Source: Paramecium pentaurelia (taxonomy: Eukaryota; Ciliophora; Oligohymenophorea; Peniculida; Parameciidae). From it: a stretch of DNA of 64,000 nucleotides. The DNA lies in the NCBI GenBank assembly GCA_905183005.1, contig CAJJDO010000056.1, positions 176,450-240,449 on the forward strand, read 5' to 3'. Made by a program: the position numbers and the translations under genes. The stretch's first letter is position 1; every line of letters begins with the position of its first letter. Positions 24,109-37,700 of the stretch are shown piece after piece. The notes under the pieces were generated by a model. It worked only from the letters and a program-made list of their open reading frames with translations. It ran no database searches and had not been told where the DNA came from.

Positions 24109-25107
24109 TCATAATTCAAATGAGTCATGTTTAATTTTAATCTTACTTTCTTTTTCGGTTAATGGCAGAATCCAATATATATATTCAGTACCAAAGAGTT
24201 CTTTAAAATTATCAATAATCTTAGATTTTGAAAATGGATTGTCTGTTTTCATTTCTTCAATATGAAATTCTACAGTAGTCACATTTTTAGAAATGTGATA
24301 TAAATGAAATGCTAAAAGTGTCCCCATAGAGAGACATAGAAGTAAACATGTTAATGCACACATTTGACAAAGGAATTTTGAATCTCCTTTTAATTAAGTG
24401 TCACCAAAGAGATCAATTGTGATGAATATAAAACATTGTGACATACATAGTAATGCATAGATTATGAATTAACAAAAGAATCTATGATTTTTCAATCCAA
24501 TACAATTATTGACCCAAGGACAATGATGATCCTATTTATATTTTATTTAAAATACCATTCTAAGAATGCATTTATTACATTCTTTACAATGATGAGTTCT
24601 GGGTTATTTGACATTTTTGCATTTGAAACAATAGGAATCAAGTTACATAGCTTAAATGATGTCACTAAATAAGATATGATTTAATATTGGATTACAATAT
24701 TTCATCTTCTTCATCTATTGCTAATTCATATTTCTTCATTAATTTTTGTTTTCTTTTTTTTTGTATGATTTCTGAATGTTTTTTAGTTCTATTCTTGATT
24801 TCTTCTAATGTTTGTTCTTGATAATTTTTAGCCTAAGATTAAGGGAATATGTTAATACCAAATCAGGAGATGGATGACCAGGTGATTAAATTTAAGCTTG
24901 AATATAGGCCCAATGAATCATAATGTAAATGAGTGTGAATTCAATTCCAATTAAAATTGTGGATCCACTATTCTATATTAATTATAAATATGATACATTG
25001 ATATATCTATAAGGTAAATAATGAAATACAAATACATAATACTCACTTAAAATTATAGCATAGACAAAGATCACAGACAAGATGCCTTTTGGATTTTAAA
25101 ATTTCAT
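24109..25107 (-). CDS. DHHC-type protein S-palmitoyltransferase
   Basis: About 306 residues with at least three introns (26, 31 and 24 nt). Two N-terminal membrane segments come first (ILSVIFVYAIILSEYYVFVF and a second around GIEFTLIYIMIHWAYI). A charged cytoplasmic loop follows, then the Cys-rich DHHC domain: YCFKCKNVKQPRTHHCKECN then CILRMDHHCPWVNNCIGLKN. Two more membrane segments follow, then HLYHISKNVTTVE, which carries the TTxE motif of the family. The Cys of DHHC is the active-site residue and forms the acyl intermediate. The enzyme attaches palmitate to Cys of membrane-associated proteins, probably at the Golgi, plasma or ciliary membrane. Its start codon lies only 18 bp from that of the divergent WD40 gene. 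Confidence 0.93.
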
Positions 25108-25125
25108 AAATTAATTATTATTAAA

Positions 25126-26374
25126 ATGGACCCAAAATAAAGAAAAGATCGTTCAACATCTAGGGATAAAAAGAAAACAAATAAAAAATAAACATAATAT
25201 AGTTATGGATAACTAAAGTATCTATTTATAAATCTAATAAAAGATTTGGTGAAGTACAAAGTAAGTCCAAAAAAATATCATTAAAAACATTCTTTGGAAA
25301 TCCTGAATTTGAAATTTTTTGTTTGAGATTTGATTTTGAAGATCAACTTATAGCAGCTGGTTGTTCTGATGGAACTGTCAAGGTTTTTAACATTGTGTCT
25401 GGTAAAGTGAATTCTTAAATATATTAAAGGAAAATTGGCATTCAATTTATAAGGATCATCAGAAGGAGCTAGTCCTACAACAGCAATAAGATGGAGAAGA
25501 GATGTAGCCAATAAAGCCAAAAGTGTGTTTTTATCTGCAAATTCTGATGGCTCCCTTATGATGTGGTAGGCTCAAACAGGAAAACAATTATTCAGAACAG
25601 TAGAATAAGGCAATCAATTATTGGCCTTAGATATAAGATCAGATGGTGATCAATTTGCTACTGCTGGCAAAGATTTTAAAGTTAGTTCTAATATAGATTG
25701 ATTTATAATAGATACGTGTTTATGATGATGAAAAGAAGGAAATTATTCATACTTTTGATAAGGCTGATTAGTATAATAATTATTTAAATAAGCAATTAAC
25801 CAGGCCATCAGAATAGAATCTTTGCTCTTAAATATTTGGAAGAAACACCTAATATTCTACTATCTGGTGGATGGGATGGTAATCTTTTGATATGGGATCT
25901 TAGAGATCATAAATCTATTGGAACTATCTATGGTCCTAATCTTTCTGGGGATAGTTTAGATTTTAGGTATCTATTTATATAATTATATAGAAATGGTTAA
26001 ATATTGACAGGCTCATATAGAACAAATAATTAATTATAGTTATGGGATTTTGGTACCAGATAACTAATTTAGGAGATATAATGGGATAAAAATAATAATA
26101 ACAGTGATTTCTATGTTTATTCTTGTTAATTTAGTAAAATAAATGGAGATACAATCTTGGCTGGTAGTAGTGGTAAATAAGAATTGAAGTTGTTTGATAT
26201 TAATAATCAATATTAAACATGTGGTTATATTTAAGATTTATAAGAAGGTATAAATAATTCTCAAATATTTTTATAGGAGTATACTGTGTAGATTATGGAA
26301 ATAAGAGTAATAAATTTGCATTTGGTGGAGGAGAAGGTGTAGTATACATTTGTTCATTGACAAATTCAAAGTGA
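25126..26374 (+). CDS. WD40-repeat protein
   Basis: A basic N-terminal tail (MDPKQRKDRSTSRDKKKTNK) leads into a beta-propeller of roughly seven blades, recovered after removing about six short introns (22-31 nt). Clear blades include LIAAGCSDGTVKVFNIVSGK, VFLSANSDGSLMMWQAQTGK, QFATAGKDFKVRVYDDEKKE, GHQNRIFALKYLEETPNILL then SGGWDGNLLIWDLRDHKSIG, and GSYRTNNQLQLWDF. The last blade reads FAFGGGEGVVYICSL. Such propellers are interaction platforms and no enzyme motif is present. No specific family is assigned. It shares an 18-bp intergenic space with the DHHC gene. Its TGA lies 28 bp before the kinase start. Confidence 0.88.
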
Positions 26375-26402
26375 TGAATAAATATTAATATATATAAAAA
26401 TA

Positions 26403-27872
26403 ATGGACCCTTAATAATTAATTGATAATTTAAACGATATCTTACTGAGTGATTACTTCACATATATAGAAGTATTGGGAAGAGGAAGTTTCGGTATTGT
26501 GGTTGCAGCTAATAGTTAATCATTAGATAAAGTGGTGGCTATCAAAGTATTGAGTCATAAAACACTAGATTACACCATATTTTGAATAAGAGAATGAGTC
26601 ATCACTATTGTAAGAATGTTCTCATCCAAATATTGTAAAATTGTACAAGGTTAGAATTATAACTAATACTCTTTAAGGTTCTAGTTGCTTATAATTTTAT
26701 CTATCTAATTATGGAAAAACTTACTGGAACTACATTAGATGTTATTTTAAAAGAACAATCACTTGATGAACTTCAAATTAGAAACATAATGCTTTAAGTA
26801 TTAAATGCTTTAGCTTTTTTACATCGTAAAGGAATCATTCATAGAGATCTAAAACCTGGTATTTTTTAATATCAAATTTAGAGAACATCTTTATATCTAA
26901 TGGAAATCATGTTAAATTGATTGATCTAGGATTAGGATATCAAATAGTTTGTAGAGGTGTAATAGGTTAACAAGTTGGAACTCCATATTATATTGCACCT
27001 GAACTCATTAATGGTTGTGAATAAACGCAAGTATTTATTCATAATAAAATATAAGGCACTTGATATCTTTTCTCTTGGAATTATATTCTATCAGATGTTG
27101 TGTAATAATAAACATCCAATTTGGACTGAGGGATTAACTAAAAAAGATTATTATAATACTCTGTCTCGTGAATTTCATATTAATTATCCTTCGCATCTTT
27201 CTGAGTATTTATGATTTAATAATATTTATAGAATGGCTTAGGATTTCATTAAGAATACTCTTACTCATAGTCCAATAGATAGAATGACAGCTGAACAATG
27301 TTTGGAACATCCATGGTTATTGGGAGAAGATAGAAAATCTCATCCAATTACCAATAAAGAAATCATTTAAAGATACAAATTTATTTAAAAGTTTCAACTC
27401 GTATATATTCATTTAATCTATTAGATAGTAAAGGCATTACAAATGATTAAAATCTTCAAATAATAATGTCATGAATAAATGTATTATCTAAAATCTTAGA
27501 ATTCTGATGAAATAAATGAGATCTTCTTTCATGATGATGCTCCAAAAACATAAAGAGTCTATACAGATACACATATCAATATTCGTCATTAGAAAACTTA
27601 CTATAAACCTTAGAGTTTGAAGACTATTCAATTGACAAAGGTGACATCATCATAAGATCTTGTATCAACAAAAAATAAAATGCTTAATTCTAATCGATGT
27701 TATAGTAATAATAATGATATTAAATAATATTTTAGATTTTACATCCAGATATAAAACATCTTTAGATATACAATTACCAAAAGTTAATAGTTAGAAGAGA
27801 ATTCATTTATAATTACCTTCCATTTCTCCTTATTAAACAAGATAATCTAGCTTTGTATTTAGATAGTCATGA
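26403..27872 (+). CDS. Serine/threonine protein kinase
   Basis: About 415 residues with seven short introns. The kinase domain has the Gly-rich loop VLGRGSFGIVV, the ATP-site Lys in VAIK, HPNIVKLYK, the catalytic loop IIHRDLKPENI, and the metal-binding segment LIDLGLGYQ, which has DLG in place of the usual DFG. It continues with GTPYYIAPELI (APE motif), DIFSLGIIFYQML and the closing Arg in PIDRMTAEQCLEHPWL. All catalytic residues are present, so it should be active. The 150-residue tail is Ser/Gln-rich and not recognised. It is most like the CAMK/ULK/Nek-type single-domain kinases that are very numerous in Paramecium. The substrate is unknown. Confidence 0.92.
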
Positions 27873-27914
27873 TTTTTTTTTCTATTTTTATATATATATA
27901 TATTATTTTAAAAT

Positions 27915-29671
27915 ATGGATAACTAATTTTATAATTAAGACTCGTTAGCATTTGGTTAACCTTAACCAACATCTTAATTATAACCTTCAAAAGCAATTAA
28001 ATTTGACAATGTTTGTATATTCATTTAATATAGGTACCATAAAAATAAAATAAACAACATTCTAATGTTAAATTCAAAGAGGCTTCTAAAAAAGTTTAAT
28101 AATAGAAAATAGAATCAGTTTAAAAAGTACGTCCTTCAAGTGCATAATAACAAGAGAAATTTAAACCTTCTTGGAATGATAAAGTAGAATCTAAACCAAA
28201 ATAATTTGATAATTTGAAGAAGAATGAAATATTCAAAATTGAAACTAAATTGTAAAAAGAAAAAATTGAGAGAGAAAAAGAGAATAAAAAACGATAATTA
28301 GAAAATCCACCTCCTGCAGCAGTTAAATCATATGCAACTATTAAAGATATTGAATAAGTGATTAATGATTGTAATAATTGTTATATTGATTAGAGCAATA
28401 TAAGAAGGATGTTTCTGAGATGAAGAAATAGAAGAGAGAATTAGAATAATTATAATGGATGATAGATTAAGAAAAGAAATAAAAGGCAGAGTAAAATAAA
28501 CAATTTGAAGAAAAATTAAAATAAATGAAAACATAATAACATCCTGATATGGCTTAAGATATTATGAATGCTAAAAAGAAGGGTATAGAAAATAAAGAAT
28601 CACCATATAAAACAAAAGAATAAAAGAAATAAGATAAAAAAAAGTAAATTGAAAAAAATATTGATGATATCTATATTGAACCATAATAAAATAATTATCC
28701 TATTTGGAAGGATGGAATCAATTTAATTCATTATGAAGCCAAAAAGCCATTATTACCTGGATAATATGATTAAAATGATTTGGATATAATACCACAAAAA
28801 TAAACTTAATAATAATAAGTTAAAATTGATGATAATAAATTAAAAAATGAATTGATTGAAATATAAAAAAGAGAATTATAAAGATAACATGAATTAGATG
28901 CATTAATAGATAAACATTAATAATTATTGAGATCTGAAGCTTAGAATCCAAATAAACATTATAAAGAAATTAATGAAAAATTAGATAAAATTAAAGGGAA
29001 AGTGGATCCATTAGTTAAGAAAATAGATAGTGTACAAATTGAATATCCATTTACTGGACATTTATTAGCAAGAGGAGTATCTAAAATGATTTAAGTTCAT
29101 TCTGAAAGATTGACTGAATTATTGATTGATGATTTATTATTTGAAATGGTAGATATATTAGATACATTGGAAATGAAAAAGAAAGAAGAAGAAAGATAGA
29201 GATATGAGTAAATGGCATTATGTGATTATATAGAAGCTGTTAAAGATATTGCATTAGATTAAGATAGAGTTGAATAGAATTTTTAATAAACAAGATAATA
29301 ATTTATGAGAGATAGTAATAATAGATATATTTATAGCAAGACTTGATTAATAATATGTACCTGTTGAATAATTGGGTAGAGATCAATAATTTTATATAAA
29401 TCCAATGGATCGTTTACGTTCAATAGAATTGTCAAGTGGATTCATAATTAAAATAATGGAAGATAGAAAGAAGAGAATTCAATATATTACTTAAGATAAA
29501 TAGTATTATCCTAAAAATCTTGAATAATTTGATTTAGTAATTTATTTAATTATTTATTCTATTTAGATAACTGAAACAATACTTGAGGAAATCATTTGGG
29601 AACGAGCAGCTGCATTGTATTAAAGTAGTGATGAAATGGCAGAATAAATATTTATTAATGAATTTAAATGA
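27915..29671 (+). CDS. Coiled-coil protein, possibly ciliary or basal-body
   Basis: About 550 residues with four introns (22-30 nt). It starts MDNQFYNQDSLAFGQPQPTS. Lys/Glu/Gln-rich coiled coil takes up residues about 90-330. A short conserved-looking segment follows (NNYPIWKDGINLIHYEAKKP). After more coiled coil comes a folded end containing YPFTGHLLARGVSKMIQVHS, LTELLIDDLLFEMVDILDTL and LITETILEEIIWERAAALYQ. The layout recalls centriole-associated proteins such as moonraker/OFIP, but I cannot confirm the family. No enzyme motif or membrane segment is seen. It lies in a run of four same-strand genes spaced by 28-53 bp. Confidence 0.78.
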
Positions 29672-29724
29672 TTTTTTTCTTTTAACTTATAAAAATAGAT
29701 AAATTAATTAAATAACACAATTAA

Positions 29725-31242
29725 ATGATGAAATTAAAAATTCTTAAATATTGTTTTTCTCAATTCCTTAAACCTGGAGATAAATAATTTTATAAATATG
29801 GTTTGAATGATTGTTAAATTCAAGATCTTTAACTCTAATTTAAAACTCCTTAATTTAATGAAATGTTCAAATCATATATGTTAGCATATATTAAGAAAGG
29901 TGATGAAGAATACTTAAAATTGAATGAAGAATTATTCTAATTCATAAAACCATAATATGTTTAAGATGTATCTTAAATTATGAATCACTTCAATGTATTA
30001 GATTTGCTTGCTTGGTAAAATCTGATAGTATAAATTTGCAATAACTTAGAAGTTATACCATTACCTGAATTATCAATAGCACTTAAATAAATAATTATGT
30101 TTATGAGTAGAAAGTTTAGAATGTAAGAATCACTTTTAGAGTAATATCATTATAGTGAATATGATTTACCTCTTATTCTTACAGAAAAATAATTATTTAC
30201 TATTCTAAATCAAATGAAATTAGATCCAGATTAAATAAATAATTATTTAGATGCTTTAACTACTTTACTTAATATATTTTTTAAATTCAGTCGAGTTTAA
30301 CCAATTTCTTTTTATGATGTTTATGAAATTGTTAGAAACAAACTATAAATTGTATTAGAAAAACATTTAGATGAATTAGATCTAAATAATTTAATAACAA
30401 TGTATCAAAGTTATGGATCTGAATCTGAAATTATTAAATAAATCATACAAAAATTACAATAAACCGATTCCAAAATTCTACATAAAGAATTGGATAGAAT
30501 TTTAGAAATCTGGAAAACAAATGGATCTATTGATTAGGATTTACTTCTATTTTTAAAATCTGAAATCCTATATTAAATTTAATTGACTAATAAATATCAA
30601 TAAAATAAAGTTTTTTAAAGAATCTTTGCTTTAATCTATGCAAATATTAATGATACAGATATATTAAAATTTATAGAATCTAAATTATAATAATCTACAA
30701 AATTGCTTTAAACAAGAAATTATTCATTTTAAAATGTATTATTATTATTATAATTAATTTAGGGTTACTTAACATGCATTAAAATATTAAAACTACGTCA
30801 TCCTGAATTGAAAGTACCTGAAGTTATAATGAAACCAAAACGTGTAAGTAAATAGATGTAGAAATCCTTATAAGAAAATATGCTTATCAATTTCTTTCGC
30901 CAGTATGTAAAATCTTTAGAAGAAAAAGTTAAAATTAAAGTTGATGCTCCTTGTTGGATATATTTAATAGATGTAGCATTATTATTTAAAGATGCTAAAA
31001 TAGCATTTGAATTATCAGGTTCAGTTTATTTTAGAGGGAATAATCTTACAGGTAAAAAATAAGCCAAAAAAGAAATAATGATTTCAGAAGGATGGATACC
31101 TATATTTCTAGGAAATTAAGAAAAGATATTATTCAATAATTTCAGTTTTAATTAATAAGAATTACCAGAACAAATAGAAAAATTATTTGATAATTTATTT
31201 GAAAAAGCATTGGGAAGAAAACTTAATAAAAAATAACGTTGA
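29725..31242 (+). CDS. RAP-domain protein, probable mitochondrial RNA factor
   Basis: 505 residues in one uninterrupted exon from ATG ATG at 29725. Most of the protein is a helical solenoid of about 35-40-residue units rich in Leu, Asn and Gln. The C-terminal 60 residues fit the RAP domain: IAFELSGSVYFRGNNLTGKK then a run of Lys and SEGWIPIFLGNQEK, with the family's Gly-Trp-hydrophobic strand. Helical repeats followed by RAP is the arrangement of FASTK-like and OPR-type proteins that stabilise, process or help translate organelle RNAs. Mitochondrial location is inferred. The start MMKLKILKYCFSQFLKPGDK is basic and could serve as a targeting peptide. Confidence 0.8.
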
Positions 31243-31300
31243 GAATCAAAATATATTTTAAAAATTAAATTGTTTTATATTGTTTATATGTATATTTATA

Positions 31301-31740
31301 TCATTCATCATCTTTCTTGAAGATGGATAGATATTATTTTTTAATAATAACTTCTTAATTAGATTATTTTGAATTATCTAATTATTGATTATCTCTACCT
31401 CTATTCTAAGTATTTGGAATCTTAAAAACATGATCATTTATATTCTAGTTATTTATAGGATTATTATCCATATTCTCTTATTTTATTTAATTGTTTATCA
31501 ATATTTCATTATCTTAATTAGCTTATTCACGATCTCCAACTGATGATTTTTATCCATAAATGTGTTCATTGACTTAATTATTTACATCAGAAACAAATTG
31601 AACTTTATCTTTCAATCTATAATGACTAAAACATTTATAACAACAAATCCAAGTTATTAATAATATTATGCATACTACAATTAATGCATAGAAAACATAA
31701 GGATTGGAAATAGGACTTTCATTTAAAAAATTAGATGTTA
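31301..31740 (-). other. C-terminal transmembrane helix and cytoplasmic tail of the giant protein
   Basis: The last Cys-rich block ends at about 31750. It is followed by LNESPISNPY, a hydrophobic helix of about 22 residues, then CCYKCFSHYRLKDK, a positively charged stop-transfer stretch with four Cys that could be palmitoylated. The tail that follows is rich in Asn, Gln, Asp and Lys and has no recognised domain. Confidence 0.75.
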
Positions 31741-34700
31741 AATGACATTAACTATCCTTTAAATAATAACCAGCTATACAAGAACTGCATATATTTGGAA
31801 TTTTGCATATACATTCATTTGGACATTCAGGATCACATAATTTAGTCTTTTAATTTCTTTAATATCCTTCAGGACATTCAACTTAAGTACAAGAATTATT
31901 TGAATTTAATGAATAACCACTCACACAAGATTAACAAACAAATGGTTCTTAACATTAATTGCAATAAAGTCCACAATCCATTATACATTAACTATCCTAA
32001 GATAGATAATAACCATATGAACATCTATAACAATTCAATGGAGATTAACATATATTACATTCTTTTCCACATAATTATGGAGTAGTTATAAAGTACTCTT
32101 GTCCTTATTTATTATAATATTTAATTTGAATACTATCTCCCAAAATAGATCCATCTACATCTATACCTTTTGAAATATATGTTATAGCAAATTAATCATC
32201 ATTAATTATTTAGATATTTGGATTTTATGGATACTTTCCTGAAATGGCTACATTGATAATTTCACTTTATTAGACACCTAAAGAATCAAATATTTAGAAT
32301 TGTATTCCATTTGGTTAATATTATGAATCTGTAGTTCTCCATACAACTAAAAATCCATCATTGAATAATTTTAAATCTGGTGTTTATTCTTAAACTTAAG
32401 ATATACCTATTCCTTTAACTTCACTTCTTGAAGATAAATCTTTAGAAATTAATTAATAGTTAAGACTGAACATAGCTTTGAAAGTTTAAATATTCTTGTT
32501 TTCCCATAAAAATACAAACATTTAATTTTTTAGATAAGCTGTTTTTATTGTAAATGTTCCATCATCACTAATAGCTTATGGTGAATTAATTGGATTACCA
32601 AATTATGTAATCTATTAAACAAATACATAACCATCACTTGTATAACTGATATATATCATTCCTTAATCATCCTCTACGATTGATGGACTTGTTAAATAAC
32701 TTATATTAGGAATCTCTTAAATTTAATTTATACTTTAAAGATTAGGATCAAATATTTAATATTTATAGTTGTAATTTGATTAAACTTCAGTATTTTGAGT
32801 CATAAAGGATACAAAAATATTTTAATTGGATAGAGTTAATAATTCACATGGTTTATTAATTTATGATAAAACATTATTATTAGATACACCTATAGATTAA
32901 GGAGATGTCAATTTAGAACCACTTGAATCAAATTCTTGTAATAAGAAATTAGTTTAATCAGTAGTAGAATCAGCCCAAACAATATAAAAGTTATAATCAA
33001 CAGCTGCTAAATGAGCATAATATTCTTTCTTTATTTAATTATCTACTAATAATCTTCTATTTAAATCTGATACTATAATTTCTTCTCCTATTTTAATATT
33101 ATCAGATGTATATAATTAGAAATATACTCCTGCTTATTCACCATTTTAATACCATACTAATACATAAGATTAATCTGGGAATGTATATCTTAAAGGTGTA
33201 CTAACAATTGTATTTTTGACTTGGTCAATAATAGATTCATCTTCAAATTTACATATAGCATCTGGTGTTAATATAAATCCTTAAGGACAACTTGTACAAA
33301 TATATGGTAAATCACATGTTCTACAAGTTGATGCACACATTGGTTAACATTATTATTAATTTAATTAATAATTGCTTTAACATTTATTACAAACTATTTA
33401 ATCTGATATCTTTGAACATAAATCACAATTATTTGGACAAATTAATTTAATACATTAATTATTAACTAATTCATATCCATCTTAACAAATATTACATTAT
33501 GAGACTATTGAACAATCTATACAATTTTATGGACATTCTAAAATACATTATGAATTAGTATCTAATAAGTAATTTATACTACATTTTGTACAATAACTTG
33601 AGTTTATACATTCATCACAATTTTAAATACAATTTATTTATTAACTATTAGTAATTTCATTTCCTTGATCATCATACTCTTTATATTATATTTTCCTGAT
33701 AAAACTTTAACATATTGCATCTGTACATAATGATATCTACCAAAATACTTTAAAACCATTTTCAGATTAAATAATTTTTACAAAGTTTTGTAAATAATAT
33801 AAACCTATATATATTTGTGTACCTAATTTAGCACCTGAATTTTCAAAATATTAAACAATCAATTAATACTTTTAATTTTCGTAATTATTTAATGATTTTA
33901 CAATTATTGCAAATGTATTTTCAAATGTTACAATTTTCATAAATTCTTCCTGTTATAATTTACCTTCTATTACTCTCAATTCTTATGTAATAGGTATAAA
34001 TTCACTATTTAATACTCTATAATAAATAGATTTTACTCCTTTCAAAACAGCATCATATTAATAAGTTGAATCTACCAAAATTTAAATTTGATTTCCATTT
34101 TGTAAATCAAATATTTCACAAGAGGTTTACTTTAATAATTAAGAATATATGCAATTCTTCCAAATTAATTAATCTCCATTCAAAATAGCAGTTTTATCTA
34201 TAGAATATAATTTATCATATTTCAGGTATACATCTCTTAATTCAAATAAAAGTTATGGTTATCCAATAAAATTTAATTCAGAATCCAAATTTATTTTATA
34301 TATCATTGTAAGCATCGATTTATCATATGAGAATTTATAATAAGTTAGAGAGTACTAGTTACCCACTAATGGTTACAAAAATACTTGATATGAATATATA
34401 TATTATTCAACAAAGATTTCCTAAAAACTTATCACTTTATCAATGATAATTTATTAATCTTAATTAATTCTTATAATGCCCATTGATTATTATTCATTAT
34501 AGACAATTAAATAATCTTATTCAATTTTATGAATATAATAAGGTGATTTAATCTTAAATCCATTTTATTTCTCTATAGATACCTTCTTAGTCATTTATTA
34601 CTCTTAAATTATATAAAAATTCCAAAAAGGAATATTAGTTATTATTGAAATACCTGTAGATAACACGCATAAAGTTCCATCATTTGATCTTATTAGTTCC

Positions 34701-37700
34701 TAGACATTCCCCTAAATATCTTCATCAATTAAAGGTTAAGGTTAATGATAGTCTGGTTTTAGAGGAGCACAAATTCCTTACTATTCTTCATAGTATCCAT
34801 CATTACATTAAGTACAAACTGAAGGGAGGATACAAAAGCTACAATTTTACTAACAAGTTAAAGAACATCTTCCATCAATTAGTTAAATTTCATTTAGACA
34901 TTAGGTACATTGATATTGATTTTCACACTTAATACAACCATAACTACATTTTAATGTCATTTGATTTATAAATTCACCTTAAGCAGTTACTTTTTAAATA
35001 TGAATATTTGAATTATCGTAAGTATCGTAATGTTAATAATTAGACCAAACTACAAAAAATGACTAATCTAATGATTCAACCATTTTTATAGAATTATAAT
35101 TAGGTTCTTGAAAATTTGGTTAGATATTGAATTTATTCATCAATTTAAATTCCATATTAGAATTAATATAATACAGTTCTTACATTCCTGCAACACCATT
35201 TTTTCTAAATTCAATCAACAAGGTAAGTCCTCCATTGTATTAATCAATTTAAATGAACTAAACCCAGGTGAAAATATTGTCAATAAAATAGTTTTATTAG
35301 CTTTCTTATACCAATATTTGATTTCCATAAGATACAAAGTTTTCATCATAAAATTGAGCATTTATTGATATAATATTATCTAATTCCATAACAAATACAA
35401 TGACAAAATATTAAGAGGTACTACCTAAGTAAAATTAAGTTATAGACATATTATAAAATTATGTTAAATCTTATGTCATAATTTATGTACCATCTAATGA
35501 ATAAATCAATATTTATCTAAAAAATAAAATTGCTACTCTCTAATCAGTTGATGAAATCAGGATATTTTATAAAAAATAACCATGAATCTCTTATGTATTT
35601 ACTATTTAATTGTCAGAATTATAGAACCTTAATTTTAATACTTTTTCTTAAGGTTCTCCAATAATTGATATATATCCAATCACATATCCTCCATTTTTTA
35701 ATTTTATCACTTTAGCAATGTAATCATTTTTTATATTAAACATATCAAATTTAATGTAATCAATATCTAAGTCATCATCTATTCTTTATTAATCTTTATT
35801 AAATCTAGCAACCTTAAGTAAAGCTCCTTTTTCTGGATTACCCTCAATATATAAAATAATAGCAGTATCATCATTTAATATTTACAAATAAGGAGAATGT
35901 TAGTTTCCTTGTGTAGTTTTACTCACTTAAAAATTATTTCCTATTTTTTATCTCTGACTATCTAGTATCTAACCATAAATACCCCAATTAAATCCATCTT
36001 AATAATCGCTATTCCAAACTAAAATAATTGAACCATCACTAAATACACCTAAAGAAGGTTTAGTTTGTGCAAAAGTTGTAAATTCATTAACAACTAATGA
36101 ATATTATTAGAAATAATCTTCTATACAACCTAATTAATAAGGATAAAGCTAATAAGGACATAAAATACAATTATTAGCTGCAAATTCATAACAAATAGAA
36201 TCAACAAACTTTTAACAATATAATCCCCCATTTAATTAATCAAGTTATATTTAATATCCATCCAAACATTTTGTACATTCATTATTACTTATGCATTAAT
36301 CACAATTAAGTGGACAAATATTAGTTATAGATTTAACTAAATCTCCAAAATTATTGATTATTGATAATTATAATCCCCATTATGCTTCATTATTTTTAAA
36401 TTCCCAAGCAAATCCAATTTATTAATTATTAAAGTTTACTAATATTGGTCTACTTATTTATGAATCAATCAAAATGTATCCTGAAAAAGTTGTTTATTAT
36501 TAATTATCTACTATTTTATAAATAAGTTTCTTGTTTGATTTCTCACTGTAGGAGATAACAAATTTATTATAGAATACTGCTATAGAGAAATCTTAGACTC
36601 CTTACAAATACTATTAACCATTATAAAAGCATTAGCTAATTTCATGACAAAGATTTAAGAACCATTTATTTTAACCATACATTTAATACATGAATACAAT
36701 TAAATTTCTACTCATTTCGAATTTGACTTTGGAGATATTTGGTATATTCACAGTAACTGTAGTGAACACCATTCCATAATCATTTAATTATATTGCTTTT
36801 ATTGAAGATAAATTAACATTTATTAAATAGATATAACCATCAAAAACTTTAATTGCCTAAATGATATTTTTATCACAATCATTAATTGTAAATATATCAG
36901 GATTATTAATATCTATTTTTTCAAAGATTTTCAAATTTTATTTATCATAAACAAATAATGATTAAGAACGTCCAATTTAAGATAAATTATCAAATACATA
37001 ATTCTTCAAACATGTTATGAATATCACATATTTCATTGATATATTTTCAATTTTAATATCTAAAATTTCTAAATCACAATATTTATCCAGTTATGGTAAT
37101 AAAGTATTTGTATTATCATCTAATTTATATATTTTACTAATTGTTTTATCTGTTGCATAAACTAAAATAACATAAATTTGATCATCTACTACTGTTGCAT
37201 CAAATAGATGAATATTTTCTAAAGTAATTTCAACAAATTTTATATCTTATCCATCTTAATTGAATTTTCTGATTCTTAAGATATTCTAACAAATATATAT
37301 TATAGCATAATCATTATTAGAGAATTTAATAAGTTCTTTAATTTCCTCTTAAGTACATTTTTCTAATACTTCAATTGCTTTACCATCCTTTACAGGGTCA
37401 TTGATTATTGATGATAGGTCAGATGGATCTGGTAGATCATTATCTCTATCAAATATCATTTAGTATAAATTATTGGTGCATATTTATTAATCATCGCATT
37501 CTTCCTTTTGTATATATACTTTAAATCCATTTTAATATTAAGTAATCTCAACAATATTATAAGGTTAAGAACATATATATATCTAATCTCCAATTTTTTA
37601 ACCAGTATTATATATATATTAAGCAACCAAATATCTTTATTCATAAAACCTAGAATTGTTTTATTCTTCAATAATAATTGCAAATGAGTTGATATATTAA

